NCBI GenBank assembly: GCA_030407315.1
Contig: JALQPE010000172.1
Location: 147,082 to 211,081 of the forward strand
Length of the DNA: 64,000 nt
Source: Asparagopsis taxiformis
Lineage: Eukaryota > Rhodophyta > Florideophyceae > Bonnemaisoniales > Bonnemaisoniaceae
Direction: 5' to 3'
Shown here: positions 1 to 10,345 of the stretch, piece after piece
Layout: the number at the start of each line of letters is the position of its first letter
Position numbering within the stretch: position 1 is the stretch's first letter
The notes under the pieces: model-generated
Seen by the model: only the letters and a program-made list of their open reading frames with translations
The model's database searches: none
What the model was told of the DNA's origin: nothing
Position numbers and translations under genes: made by a program

Positions 1-1366
1 CCTCCATACCGCGCATTTCAACGCCGAACCTCATAGCCGCTTTGAACTCATCAAAGCAATTTTCGGATGTAACACGTTCCGACGGCGTAATCACAACAAA
101 ACTGGGCATGCCGTCTCGCACCTCAGCAACCACCGGGAAGCTTCCAAGTAATCTATCCACAACGGCAGCCATAAGCTCCTCAAAATCGTTCCGAACTAGA
201 CCCAAATTCTTCTTCGCCTGCTCGGATTGCAATGCTTCCTCCAGATCAGCTTCACTACTATGCGCATGTATAACAGTCAAAAATGCACGCGCACGATCGG
301 TGTTCTCACGAAGACAGCGGGCAGCAGCTTGCAATGTTTTGGTACGCGCCAACTCGGCCGCAAGCGTCACTTTCAGCTCCTTGAGAAAAGCTCGTTGCAG
401 CATTTCAACTCTGCCGATTCGCGCGAGAAGCTGCACAATTGTGCGCAAAGTTGCGTCTGTCTGTGCGTTTTGCGGGGCGTGCATGGCGGCTCGAAATTGG
501 TCTCGAAGAACGCTGTCGACTCTCTCGACGCAGCTTGCGAGGCGGGCACGCACACCGGAAAGCGCGTGCAACGCAGTGAAATGCGGGAGGGAAAGGAGAT
601 CTTTTGCGCGAAGAATCGTGTCAATTGCGGCGCTGAACTCGCCGGTGGAAAGGAGCAATTCGGCGTCCTCCGGTGCTCTCACAACGATTTGAAGGTCATT
701 CGTTGCGTCACGAAGTGTGTGCAGATTTCTGCGGACAGCGGACAGCGCGCGCGCGGCAAGTAGGCCGGATGTGACAGTCGGAAGAAGCGCCGTTGCGCTG
801 GCTCGGGTGGAATGTATCGCGGTGGTTGTGGCGGTGATTTTGGCACGAAGCGTTCGGATGTTGGCAAGGGAAGAAGATATTTCGGTGGAGCGGGCGTCTA
901 ATCGATGCTTCATCTCGCGTTCGAGCTGTGTTTTGTACGCAGCTAGTTGTGCACGCAGGTCGGATACGCCGGATTGGGAGAGGGCCGAGTCGGCGAGTTG
1001 GAGTTGTGCAAGTTGGTCATTAGTTGATACGGAGAAAGTTTCGTGGAAGTAGAATGGCGGAATTGCGGATAAGGAGGTCGTGTCGTGGCGGGGCGTTGCA
1101 ACTTGTTCGTGAGATTCTTCGAGGAATTTGTTGTGGAGGGGAGCATAGCGACGGATGTATCCTTCGAAATGATTTATGTCAAGCGCGTCAGGGAGAGTGG
1201 TCGGTGGGGCGGGCGTCAGGGAAAGTGTGGTCGAGGAAAAGTCGAGGGTTGAGACATCGGGTAGTTCGAGGGCTAGCGTTGCTCCGCGCGGATTCTGAAG
1301 TACTTCTGTTATGCTTTGCTTTGGAGCCTTGCCGAGGTTCCATCCTAACGGTTGATCGGAGGACAT
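1..1366 (-). CDS. VPS54: VPS54-like GARP complex subunit, N-terminal part (runs off the window)
   Basis: Reading the minus strand from the ATG at 1366 gives an unbroken frame of about 455 codons that leaves the left edge, so the C-terminus is missing. VPS54 is a subunit of the GARP tether, which captures endosome-derived vesicles at the trans-Golgi network. Visible family features are a Phe/Tyr-rich IPPFYFHETF segment near residue 104, a long helical and coiled-coil stretch around residues 130-210, and LLSTGEFSAAIDTI near residue 237, which matches the LLST-EF--ALD block of VPS54 proteins. The related syndetin (VPS50) is the main alternative, but the LLST block favours VPS54. No intron is evident. 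The plus-strand frames over the same bases are shadows. Confidence 0.82.
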   Translation of the reverse strand, partial: MSSDQPLGWNLGKAPKQSITEVLQNPRGATLALELPDVSTLDFSSTTLSLTPAPPTTLPDALDINHFEGYIRRYAPLHNKFLEESHEQVATPRHDTTSLSAIPPFYFHETFSVSTNDQLAQLQLADSALSQSGVSDLRAQLAAYKTQLEREMKHRLDARSTEISSSLANIRTLRAKITATTTAIHSTRASATALLPTVTSGLLAARALSAVRRNLHTLRDATNDLQIVVRAPEDAELLLSTGEFSAAIDTILRAKDLLSLPHFTALHALSGVRARLASCVERVDSVLRDQFRAAMHAPQNAQTDATLRTIVQLLARIGRVEMLQRAFLKELKVTLAAELARTKTLQAAARCLRENTDRARAFLTVIHAHSSEADLEEALQSEQAKKNLGLVRNDFEELMAAVVDRLLGSFPVVAEVRDGMPSFVVITPSERVTSENCFDEFKAAMRFGVEMRGME

Positions 1367-1855
1367 TTCAACAAGCGATGACTGGAGTGAAAGGAATCCT
1401 CCGAGTTGATCGTTGCGGAGTGATGTGAGATGAGATGCAGGTGTCCTTTCGAGTGGAATTGTTTATTTTCAAGTTTTCGCACCCCCCGATTTAATGTGAA
1501 AATGTTATTCTCCACGTGTCATATGTTGGCATGGCTGTACATGAGAGTAGGATATATGACAATCCATATCTTGAATGCCATGTGTTTGTATTTTATTCGC
1601 TAAAACTGTATATGATGTTTGGGCGAACCGTCACAAGTATATCGAAAATTGGCCAATCAATGCGTAAGTTATCTATCAAACGTGCGGCTGATGCAAATCA
1701 ACAATCTCCCGTCGCACGACTGATGTGAACCACAGATGACGAGGATCTTCTTCGCCACTAACGAATTGCAACATATTGAAACAATATCATATAAAAGCTT
1801 CACCAAACCTGTACGATAGAAAAACTGTCGGCAACTCATCGCTCGGCGACACCCA
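1367..1855. other. Intergenic region between VPS54 and the GT32 gene
   Basis: This divergent spacer serves as the 5' region of both neighbours. It is AT-richer than the genes. The only element I can name is the TATA box at 1790 belonging to the downstream gene. I see no ORF or repeat worth reporting. Confidence 0.5.
1790..1796 (+). promoter_or_regulatory. TATA box of the GT32 gene
   Basis: TATAAAA lies 60 nt upstream of the ATG at 1856. The same motif at a similar distance precedes the secreted-protein gene at 10346 and the ABCG gene at 31180, which supports it being a core promoter. Confidence 0.55.
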
Positions 1856-4132
1856 ATGACGTCCGCTGCGACAACTCTCACCATAGACGATGTACTTCTA
1901 TCCGATGTAAATCAGCATGACATCTGGGACCAACGTGAATGCTCTGTAGCAAACCCAGACATTTGGAAAGCTGCATGCGAAGCCTACAGAGAATCTGCGT
2001 CGTTCAAATCTGCCATTCCACATCACATCCATCAAATATGGATTGGGTCCCGTCAGCCACCATGTGTATGGCTAGATACCTGGCGAATTGATTTCATGAA
2101 CGCCTTTCGAACTTCATCAACGTCTGAATCCCCCGACTGGAAATACACACTCTGGGACAATGAGCTGGTGCGGGACATACCGATGCTTAATCGAGCTCTC
2201 TTCGAGGCTGAGCATGCGCCACAATGTCAAGCGGATATTCTCCGACTAGAAGTATTATACAAATATGGAGGTGTCTACATTGATGCTGATATCGTCTCGA
2301 CCGTGCGTGACCTTCGCCCTGCGCTGAAACAAGCCGCAGAGACAGGCTTTATGATTACTTACGAGCCCGATACAAAGGATAAGCCGTATTCCATTCTCGG
2401 CAACAGTATTATTGCTTGCACCCCTGGTCATCCTCTCGTATTGATGCTCATGTCTTATATCAAGCAAATCTATCCTCACAAAAGGGCATACTATGGTGTC
2501 GAATGGGTCACAGGACCTCTGACGTACACCAAGGTACTTGTTCATACAAGCATGCCCATGACTGTGCCCAACTCGAAGGACTTTTATCCAGCCTTTCATT
2601 ATATTCCCAATCCGTCCTCTGTCGATGTTACTACATTTGACAGCTATTGTTTCCAGTTTGGTTATACATGTTCCGGACTTTCACAGTGGGTTGAGCAGAA
2701 TAACAAGTGTCGTCAGGCTCATAAATGCAGTTACCATGCAAACGTGGAGTATGACCTCGGCAAACTAAAACAATTCCCCGAAGAGATACCCGCTGTAGGT
2801 AATAATGCATCCATTCCAAAGGTCATCCACCAGTTTGCTTTCCAAGCGGAATGTTGCTTGCCCTATCGGTGGTTAAATACATGGAAGGACGAATTCTGTC
2901 CGTCTCACAACTTCCAGTACGAATTGTGGACGTGGGCGAGGCTCAAAGCTGAGATTGGTCAGTTTTATTGCGCAAACCTCTACAAAGAGGGTTTTATGGA
3001 CACTCATTCTTTACACATGTTAATCCTTGAAGTTCTTCATAATCGAGGCGGATACTACGTTCCAATCACGACAATCTTCTCAGCAGAATGCACAGACCCT
3101 GAAGCGGATGGCAAGATGTTTGGACCAAGCCATCAAGAGGAGTACAAAAGCGGTTCCATTGTTGGATATGCACCCGAGTCTTGTCTCGGCAGGATTAAGG
3201 AATCATATGAGAAGGGCAAAATTGAAATACTCGGTGATGAAGCACGAAAACTTCCGAAACAGCTCGTTATAGACATGCAGTTTGGCGACAACTCGGCATC
3301 ATTTGCATCGTTTAAACCGACGTCTAGATTCCTCGGCGCAGGTGAAATCTATTTCACACTCGGAGAGCAAACAGACACAGAGCGCACATCTGCCCATACC
3401 ACAGCACTTACATGGGCATATGATTGTCAAGTACCAATTTTCAGAACATCATCTGAAGAAAGTTTCGTGCAAAAGATCACATCATCCAATCATCGGTCTA
3501 TTGTGATTACGGACGCAGCATTTGCAATCCATTCTACGCTCGTAAGCGAGATTCCAGGCGTAATCTACCGTTTAGAAGAGGAAGGAAAAGAATGGGACTA
3601 TGTGATCCTAAACGTGGAGTGGGAAGCAGACTCGAGTGGTCTGGAGGTTTACAAAGCCAGCAATGCGTCTCGCGCACCAAAAGCGCAATATCTCGGGTTT
3701 ATAGTTAATGATCAAGCAACGAAATGCATCACATCTGCGGCAATTGAAGAGCTGCTTGCACAACATGATTCGGGACGTGTATACGTTGCTTCTGAAAAGT
3801 CACGCCATTCTGAAAATGCAGCGACGATCTATCAAACCATGCCATCTATATCGCATGTCATCCACTCGCTAGCAGGACATGAACCGAGTTTTGATCGTGA
3901 CCATGACGAGATTGTTGAAAATCTTCTCAAGGGATTCAAGAACGGACAAATTGCGTTTGAGATTCAAGTCGACTCGGAACGCAGAGTGATGTTCCGTTCG
4001 TGGGGTGACAATGGTAGAATGGACTGCGAATGCAAGATCACACCAGGGATGAATGGTACAAATGTCGAATGGCTTCGTGTTTACCAGGATCACACTGTTG
4101 TGTATGAAACGAACGGAACATACGTGCGGTAA
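1856..4132 (+). CDS. Double-domain GT32-type glycosyltransferase (OCH1-like), second domain lacking DxD
   Basis: 758 residues. The first half carries the hallmark of DXD sugar-binding (GT32/OCH1-like) transferases: IPHHIHQIWIG near residue 55, then YGGVYIDADIV with the DAD metal/nucleotide-sugar motif at residues 143-145. The second half repeats the layout, with IPKVIHQFAF near residue 320 and NRGGYYVPITTIF near residue 400, but PIT replaces DxD at 403-405. It therefore looks like an internally duplicated protein with one active and one inactive domain. Residues about 540-758 match nothing I recognise. No N-terminal signal anchor is obvious, which is odd for a Golgi enzyme, so location is uncertain. 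The start is the ATG 60 nt after a TATA box. The 3' end faces the AI-2E gene across 143 bp. Confidence 0.85.
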   Translation: MTSAATTLTIDDVLLSDVNQHDIWDQRECSVANPDIWKAACEAYRESASFKSAIPHHIHQIWIGSRQPPCVWLDTWRIDFMNAFRTSSTSESPDWKYTLWDNELVRDIPMLNRALFEAEHAPQCQADILRLEVLYKYGGVYIDADIVSTVRDLRPALKQAAETGFMITYEPDTKDKPYSILGNSIIACTPGHPLVLMLMSYIKQIYPHKRAYYGVEWVTGPLTYTKVLVHTSMPMTVPNSKDFYPAFHYIPNPSSVDVTTFDSYCFQFGYTCSGLSQWVEQNNKCRQAHKCSYHANVEYDLGKLKQFPEEIPAVGNNASIPKVIHQFAFQAECCLPYRWLNTWKDEFCPSHNFQYELWTWARLKAEIGQFYCANLYKEGFMDTHSLHMLILEVLHNRGGYYVPITTIFSAECTDPEADGKMFGPSHQEEYKSGSIVGYAPESCLGRIKESYEKGKIEILGDEARKLPKQLVIDMQFGDNSASFASFKPTSRFLGAGEIYFTLGEQTDTERTSAHTTALTWAYDCQVPIFRTSSEESFVQKITSSNHRSIVITDAAFAIHSTLVSEIPGVIYRLEEEGKEWDYVILNVEWEADSSGLEVYKASNASRAPKAQYLGFIVNDQATKCITSAAIEELLAQHDSGRVYVASEKSRHSENAATIYQTMPSISHVIHSLAGHEPSFDRDHDEIVENLLKGFKNGQIAFEIQVDSERRVMFRSWGDNGRMDCECKITPGMNGTNVEWLRVYQDHTVVYETNGTYVR

Positions 4133-4275
4133 ACCTGCACAGCGTCTCAACAGAAAGCCTCAATCGATTGACATCTAACCATCATTACCATCGATACAAT
4201 TTATCTACATTCCCCTCCAAATAAACATACTTTACCAAGCCTATACAAACCTATTAATCTGCGACAAAACTCTGA

Positions 4276-5721
4276 TCAACTGTCCGAATGCGCCAAAGCA
4301 GGTGCGGGCACGTCACCATTCTCCACCCGTGGGACGTCATTATCATCGCGGAGGAGCGTCCGCAACAGATACACAGACACCGGAACAGCCATCAGCAAGC
4401 CTGGAATGCCGTACGAATGCTCGGCAATGTACAGCACAACCAGCACCATGAACGGGTGCAGATGCAAATGCGCTGAATAAATCTGCGGATTGAGCACATA
4501 GGCCTCGACAAGATGGACGATAATGACCATGATAATGACGGCGAGCGCCTTTGCGACGCCATATTCGCTCAGAGCGATGATAAACATCGGCAACGTCGAG
4601 ATAAACACGCCAGCCACCGGAATGAACGAGCAGAGTAAAGTCACCACAGACAGAAAACCCACGCCAGGAATCGCCAGCACAATCAATCCAGCCACCGTCA
4701 ATGTCGTGTTCACAAGAGCGATTAAGCCCTGTGCCTCGAACGACTTGCCGAGAACGGAAGCGAAATTGGACACGACGGGCGCGAGTTCCTCATACATAAA
4801 CGCCAATCGACTTCTTCGTAAGCGACGCACACCGGCTGCAATCGTCGGCAGATCCCACATGATCATAAAACTGAAGAGCAAACTAAGCAACGCCTTGAAA
4901 ATGAGCTTTGTACTCGCACCAAGCACCTTTGTAATCAACGAGATCGTACTGGCAACATACGATCTGATACTCTTCTGCAGCAACATACCAAACCTCCTCG
5001 AGCGCGCCTCGGACCATTCTGTCTCCTCCTCGGGTGTGCCGGGCCTCTGCACATGACTATCTGCGGGGGCGACGACGTCCTGAGTGGCGGGGAGCATTCC
5101 CTTTGCGGCAGCCTGCGGCATCTCAATGGAGTACATGATATACGTCTCGAGCTTTGTCGTGACGTCATCGCCGAGGGCCTTTCGCATGCTATTAGCGACG
5201 TAGACGTAGGGATTCTCGGACTGGAGCGTCGTGATAAAGTACTGACTTTCGCGGACGACGGTGGGGATGGTCATGAGGGAGAAGACGGAAATCGCGGAGA
5301 CGATGACGGTATAGAAGAGTGCGACGATAGCGCGTCGTGGGGCGCGGGCCTTTGTGACGCGGGTCATCCAGACCACGACGGAATTGGCGACGTAGCCGAC
5401 GATGAAGGTGCCGAGCATGACGGGGAAGAAGGAGCGCAGCATGTAGAGTGCGAGGGCGAAAAAGGCCCAACTGGCGACTGTTTTGAGATCGAGTTTGGAG
5501 AGGGCGAGTGACGAGGTGCGCACAGCGGCGCCGGCAAGCTCGGTGCCCGAGAGCGCGACGGGGGCTGTGCGGACGACACGGATGGCGGGCACATGGTGCG
5601 CGATGCGGGGGGTCGGGACGGGTGCGGGTGCGGGGGCGGGGCGATGCGGCGGGCGTGGACGACGGTATGGGCGGTGTATTGACGGGAGGAAGGTGGTTTG
5701 GAAGGCTGGTTGGACACGCAT
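4276..5721 (-). CDS. AI-2E/PerM-family membrane transporter, probably plastid-directed
   Basis: 481 residues. The N-terminus (about residues 1-60) is rich in Arg, Pro and Ala with few acidic residues, as in organelle transit peptides. Two hydrophobic segments follow at about 85-130 and one at about 140-160, then a soluble insertion with many charged residues. A dense C-terminal membrane block at about 260-460 contains IPGVGFLSVVTLLCSFIPVAG and the conserved EAYVLNPQIYS motif with HLHPFMVLV, which is the signature of the AI-2E transporter (PF01594) family common in cyanobacteria and plastid lineages. The substrate is unknown; family members have been linked to autoinducer export or ion antiport. 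The cyanobacterial affinity plus the presequence suggests a plastid envelope carrier (inference). Confidence 0.82.
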   Translation of the reverse strand: MRVQPAFQTTFLPSIHRPYRRPRPPHRPAPAPAPVPTPRIAHHVPAIRVVRTAPVALSGTELAGAAVRTSSLALSKLDLKTVASWAFFALALYMLRSFFPVMLGTFIVGYVANSVVVWMTRVTKARAPRRAIVALFYTVIVSAISVFSLMTIPTVVRESQYFITTLQSENPYVYVANSMRKALGDDVTTKLETYIMYSIEMPQAAAKGMLPATQDVVAPADSHVQRPGTPEEETEWSEARSRRFGMLLQKSIRSYVASTISLITKVLGASTKLIFKALLSLLFSFMIMWDLPTIAAGVRRLRRSRLAFMYEELAPVVSNFASVLGKSFEAQGLIALVNTTLTVAGLIVLAIPGVGFLSVVTLLCSFIPVAGVFISTLPMFIIALSEYGVAKALAVIIMVIIVHLVEAYVLNPQIYSAHLHLHPFMVLVVLYIAEHSYGIPGLLMAVPVSVYLLRTLLRDDNDVPRVENGDVPAPALAHSDS

Positions 5722-6197
5722 TGTGCGACGGATGCTTGCGCGTGCTGCACGTTGTGGTGTGGTGGTTGGATGAGTTTATGTGTATTATGATGGTGATTGG
5801 GGTGTAGGGGGATTTGGCGGGAATTTGGTTTTTTTGGGATGTTTAGGTTTTTGGATTGGGACATTTTTTGAGATCGAAGGTGATCTCCCGTGTTTGGTGG
5901 GAAATTTGATGCATGATAGGTGGCGGTTTGTACACCGGTAGAAATGCGTTTTCGGTTTTTATTGGCCGGTTGAAAATCTGCCGTAATCTCAGCTTGTCGC
6001 TGTTCATTCTTGGATGAGAGACGGCAGGTTTGTTGTCGAGTCAGAGCATTGAGTTTTCAATTGGCCCAATTCCAGAATCGCTAGTATCGTACCAGGTGGC
6101 ACGTAGCCCAAGTATGAACGTCTGCGCGCTTTTGCCGACACGTGGTCTCGTAGCCTACAAATCACTGCAAGATGCGTGAAAACTTGCTGCGTTGCAA
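5722..6197. other. Intergenic region, nothing recognised
   Basis: 476 bp between the 5' end of the AI-2E gene and the 3' end of the first tandem glycosyltransferase. It includes poly-T tracts near 5830 but no ORF, RNA gene or repeat that I can support. Confidence 0.4.
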
Positions 6198-7523
6198 TCA
6201 AACAGCAGTCTCTTTCTCCGACGCGTACAAAAACCCAGCCGGTCGTTTCCACATATCAGCGGTCCAGACTGATTTATTATGGAACCAACGAACGCCAATC
6301 ACATTGGATTCCTCGAAATTCGAACCTGGCGAATGCAAATTTTCCTCGACCGCCATCACCGCATCCTCTCTCGCCACGTCGGTATGCACAATTGACAAAT
6401 TGCGCGCGTCTGAATAGTTGTTCAGCGCAATTCGGACCGCATCATTTTGATGAATGGCCGGATTGACGACCAATCTCGCCACACGATTCGCCGCCAGCCA
6501 TCCAGAAAACCAGACGTCGTCGCAAGTATAGAACGCGTCTGGCGTTGCGCCGTCTGTCAACGACTTGACTTGCTGCATATTGAAAAACCGCGGCTGATAC
6601 ACGACGCCTTTGTAGCCCTCAAGCACGTCGACGAATGCGGCGAAATTTTTGCGCACAGCGCCGAGACAATTGGCATAGTAAGTTTCATACATATCTGCAT
6701 AGGAATGGCATGCATAATCGTCGGCTTGTTTGATAAAATTGTAACCAACATTGGGCACTCGAGGCGGTAAGCCTGAATCCTGCGGCGAACAACGCGATTC
6801 TTCCAACATGCACGTCACATTCCATCCCGTCAACCCGATCACCGCATCGGGATAATGCAGAGAGTATGCGTACAAAGACAGCAATGAGTCCTCAGTCCAG
6901 CCGCCTTCATTGTCATCATCCACGCTCACGATGCGCGTTTCTAAATTTCCGAGCGCTATCTCCGCCTCCAACGCGGGTATCAATTTTGTCGCCGGGCCCA
7001 TATCAACCGGCGGGCGCAGCACAGTCACGAGCGGGTCATTGAGCAGCCAATCTGGGATGTGAAACGGCTGATCGGACCGTCTGCTACGAAGCGGTATGGA
7101 CGCGTAAATGACGTCTGGTTTGTACGTCTGTTCCTTGAGGATCTGCAGTAATCTCGGTACATGTTTATGTAGTCGGTTTGGAAGCGTTGTGAAACATACC
7201 GCGAGACGAGGTAGTGCACCGTCGCGTTCCATAAAGCTTGTAAACGTGCGATTAAGATCGTGCACGGAGGAGCGTAGCACGGAGAATTGCCAGGCGTTTT
7301 TGTACCCCTGCTTGAGCCATTGCAGACCGAGCGGCTCGTCGCGTGTGGAGAGCGCGGGTATGGATGCGGAACGTTGCGGGGTTGGACGCAGCGCCGTGTG
7401 GGTGATAGGAGATGGACGAGATGTGATGCGGCTTTTGCCGATGTGCGCGCCGATGAAGAAGCAGCACACAGAGACGACTATGGGTATAAGTACGCCTCTT
7501 GCAGCGGCGGGACGTAGCGGCAT
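6198..7523 (-). CDS. Type II membrane glycosyltransferase with DDDN motif (tandem copy 1)
   Basis: 441 residues. A hydrophobic segment at about residues 10-27 after a short basic N-terminus predicts a type II Golgi anchor. The lumenal domain opens with a β-strand block around LAVCFTTLPNRLHKHVP near residue 107. It then has DMGPATKLIPALEAE, the acidic ETRIVSVDDDNEGGW (a DxD-like nucleotide-sugar site), GLTGWNVTCM, and FYTCDDVWFSGW. This layout is that of a GT-A-fold glycosyltransferase. I do not recognise the exact CAZy family. It is clearly paralogous to the gene ending at 7713, only 189 bp away, in the same orientation and with the same KRPAGFLY ending. A third, decayed copy lies at 11552-11900 on the other strand. 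A likely role is cell-wall or secreted polysaccharide or glycoprotein synthesis (inference). Confidence 0.75.
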   Translation of the reverse strand: MPLRPAAARGVLIPIVVSVCCFFIGAHIGKSRITSRPSPITHTALRPTPQRSASIPALSTRDEPLGLQWLKQGYKNAWQFSVLRSSVHDLNRTFTSFMERDGALPRLAVCFTTLPNRLHKHVPRLLQILKEQTYKPDVIYASIPLRSRRSDQPFHIPDWLLNDPLVTVLRPPVDMGPATKLIPALEAEIALGNLETRIVSVDDDNEGGWTEDSLLSLYAYSLHYPDAVIGLTGWNVTCMLEESRCSPQDSGLPPRVPNVGYNFIKQADDYACHSYADMYETYYANCLGAVRKNFAAFVDVLEGYKGVVYQPRFFNMQQVKSLTDGATPDAFYTCDDVWFSGWLAANRVARLVVNPAIHQNDAVRIALNNYSDARNLSIVHTDVAREDAVMAVEENLHSPGSNFEESNVIGVRWFHNKSVWTADMWKRPAGFLYASEKETAV

Positions 7524-7712
7524 TGTGATCGCGACGGGATGGACGCTGAATCAGTCGTGCGTGTTGTGCGCAGATGTGCAAAGTGAGGTCATAGGTCGAG
7601 GTGTAAAGTTACAATACAATAACGGGAAATTGATACGGATTGGCTACTCGCGGGGCATTACGTACGCTCCGTGTACGTCGTACGGGAGATACTACCCTCG
7701 GTACGGCATAAT

Positions 7713-9065
7713 TTATAATACAGTTGCAGAAGTATTGCGCTCTGAAAGATACAAAAATCCTGCCGGTCGTTTCCACAGGTCGGGTATCCAGGCCGATCGC
7801 TCTTGGAACCATCTGACGCCCATTAAATTGGCCGTACGAAAGTCCTTACCGATCGAATGCAGCCCTTTCTCCGGCTCTTCCTCCACTTTCTGCACAAACA
7901 TATCCTTCGCGGACAATTTCTCCACCGTTAAATTCCTCGCCAACGAATGCTGTATAAGCGTGAGGCGTACCGATGCGTCATGATGGATCGCGGGATTGAC
8001 GACGATTCTGGACACGTTCTGCACGCCGAGCCAGCCGGAGAACCACACATCATCACAGAGAAAGAACCAATCTGGCGTGGCGTCATCCAGCAGCGACTTC
8101 AAATTGAACAAGTTAAAAAAGCGCGGCTGATACACAATTCCCTTATATCCCTCTAGAACATCTACATATCCGATATAATTCTTACGAATCGCGCCGAGAC
8201 AATTGGCATAATAATCCTCCAACCAGTCCGCCAGTGTGTGACAGGCGTAATCATCGGCGCGTTTCACAAAGTTGTACATCCAATCCACGCTCTGACGCAT
8301 CGGGACACCGGAATCGTCCGGCATGCAGCGCGCTTCCGACAGCATGCAAGTGACGTTCCATCCGGTGAGCCCGACGGCGGCATCGGGGAAATGCAACGAA
8401 TAGGCGAGTAGTTCCAAAAGCGTGTCCGGGCTCCAACTGCCTTCATTATCGTCGTCAATAGTGACGATACGTGTTTCCAAATTGCCCAACGCCAGCTCGG
8501 CCTCCAATGTGGGGATGAGTTTTGTCGCCGGACCCATATCGATTTCGGGTCGCAGAACGGTTATAAGAGGATCATTCGTCATCCAATCGGGGATTTCAAA
8601 CGAGCCGTTGGAGCGACGACTCGTGTATGGTATGCAGATATAGATCATGTCCGGCGTGTAGCTCTGCTCTTTGAGAATGTGTAGCAGACGAGGCGCATGT
8701 TTGGCAAGACGATGCGGAAGCGACGTGAATGAAACGACCACGCGTGGAATGCCACTGGTTGCTAGAAGGGATGTGACAGAGGCATTGAGGTCGTCCACGG
8801 ACGATCTCTGGGTGGAGAATTGCCACGGGTTTTGATGGCCGGCTCGTAGCCATTTGAGACCGAGCGGCTCGTCTTGCGGCTCGGGTTGTGTCACGGTTGT
8901 GTTAATGGGGTGCGTGGGGAGGATTGATTGTAGGTTGTGGTATGGCTCGTGTGAATTGATATTACTGCCGAAAATTACACCGGTGATGAAGAAACATGCA
9001 GCGATGAAGCTGGGTACAAGGATGCTCTTTCTACCCTCATGGGTAACGAGTGTTTTTAGGGACAT
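7713..9065 (-). CDS. Type II membrane glycosyltransferase with DDDN motif (tandem copy 2)
   Basis: 450 residues from the ATG at 9065; the open frame extends further upstream but without another ATG. The N-terminus MSLKTLVTHEGRKS is followed by a single membrane segment (about residues 15-36), giving a type II topology. Blocks match copy 1 almost one for one: VVVSFTSLPHRLAKHAP, DMGPATKLIPTLEAE, ETRIVTIDDDNEGSW, GLTGWNVTCM, FFLCDDVWFSGWLGV, VVNPAIHHD and the C-terminal KRPAGFLY. The pair is a tandem duplication that has since diverged. All residues of the acidic DDDN block are kept, so both copies look active. The substrate is unknown. Confidence 0.75.
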   Translation of the reverse strand: MSLKTLVTHEGRKSILVPSFIAACFFITGVIFGSNINSHEPYHNLQSILPTHPINTTVTQPEPQDEPLGLKWLRAGHQNPWQFSTQRSSVDDLNASVTSLLATSGIPRVVVSFTSLPHRLAKHAPRLLHILKEQSYTPDMIYICIPYTSRRSNGSFEIPDWMTNDPLITVLRPEIDMGPATKLIPTLEAELALGNLETRIVTIDDDNEGSWSPDTLLELLAYSLHFPDAAVGLTGWNVTCMLSEARCMPDDSGVPMRQSVDWMYNFVKRADDYACHTLADWLEDYYANCLGAIRKNYIGYVDVLEGYKGIVYQPRFFNLFNLKSLLDDATPDWFFLCDDVWFSGWLGVQNVSRIVVNPAIHHDASVRLTLIQHSLARNLTVEKLSAKDMFVQKVEEEPEKGLHSIGKDFRTANLMGVRWFQERSAWIPDLWKRPAGFLYLSERNTSATVL

Positions 9066-10345
9066 CGTGCCCGCTCGCGTGGGTTGTGTGTAATTGGCTG
9101 ATTGGTGGGAGACGCGGTTGGCGTGAGGAAGGGTTCTACGTTGCGGTCTCAAGTGCGCGTTGGCTCGAACGCTGTGGAGCTGTACAGTTATGGGCGGTGT
9201 TACGCGACGATGCGTATTGTATGCTGGGTGAGGAGACGGTATGCGTTCAAGGTGGTTGGTATGATACGGCGTATTGACTGAAAGAAATGGCCACTCGTGG
9301 GCGAAAAAAGGTGTGCATGTTAGCAGTGTATGACATCAAATCTTGCGGCAAATTCTAACGAAGATCGCTCTGTTATTATAAACTTGATGACAACAGTCCA
9401 GTACAATCGCGATCCGGATTATACAATATTGTGCAATCCCATACTGTACAGTAAAGTATTTCAACTTGTTTTAACGTTATATATCAGTCGCACCCACTAA
9501 TTTAATTTAGATTTTTCGGTACTTTACAGTACAGTAATTCTGGGAAGGTGAGTACAATTTCTTTGAAATATATCCGTTATAGCAATTGGTTGTTTCCACT
9601 TGAATATATATTATCATGCGATAGTCTCAAGATTGATACGACGAAGAATACGAATATGTAGGGTTGTTATGAGGAGCAATCCTTCCAAACGAGAGACAGT
9701 ATACTTTAGATCCAACTCTCGTCGATCCATTCTATGTCATTTCAATCTTGCATGATTCCAGCGTCCAATTACAAATCAATTCTTCATCTCCCGATCTCTC
9801 GAAGACAGTCGAGCTCCTTCGCGACACTCGGTGAAATCTCACAACGCTTATTCTGCAATATCCATAGACCAATCATGGCCATACGCATACCATACATCAT
9901 TGTAATCTTTTCGGCTTTGATTTATTTGCTGCAGTGACAAAGCAGAGATACCGTCCTCCGGCAACTTTGCAAATTGCAATCAAACATTCCAATGGCTTCT
10001 CCTCCACCATTCAGCTTGAACAGTTTCGCAAGGCTACAATTCCACACATTTCCCCCACGATTCATAGACTGTCACTTTGTATCTTACAGCTACTTCTCAC
10101 TGCATTATCTACCACTTCATTCCAATCGACCATCTCTCAGCTCGGACCGTTGCAATAATATGTTATCTCAGCCACCAATGCATCAAATTCCAAGCCTTTC
10201 ACTGTCTGCAATAATGCCAATCAAATTCTGTCCACAAGCACCCAACACCATCATCGACATCACAGACATCAACAACAAGTATAAAACCCTCACAACCGCA
10301 ACACACTCTCCCCACTGCATCCCTCCTCACAAATTGTCAACCAAA
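9066..10345. other. Long AT-rich intergenic region
   Basis: About 1.3 kb upstream of two divergent genes. Bases 9300-9700 are notably AT-rich and contain scattered short similar strings (tacagtacagtaa-like at 9443 and 9527), too weak to call a repeat. The frame open from 9974 into the secreted-protein gene starts with TTG and is probably untranslated leader. Apart from the TATA box at 10280 I see nothing specific. Confidence 0.45.
10280..10286 (+). promoter_or_regulatory. TATA box of the secreted-protein gene
   Basis: TATAAAA sits 66 nt before the ATG at 10346. Its position decides that start over the upstream in-frame extension, which would lie upstream of the promoter. Confidence 0.6.

Noticed and set aside
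42..1428. Overlapping plus-strand frames of 111-216 codons
   Set aside because: They lie opposite the VPS54 frame, have Arg/Ser/Cys-rich composition and no domain pattern.
9974..10345. 124-codon N-terminal extension of the secreted protein
   Set aside because: It starts with TTG and lies largely upstream of the TATA box; the ATG at 10346 begins a clean signal peptide.
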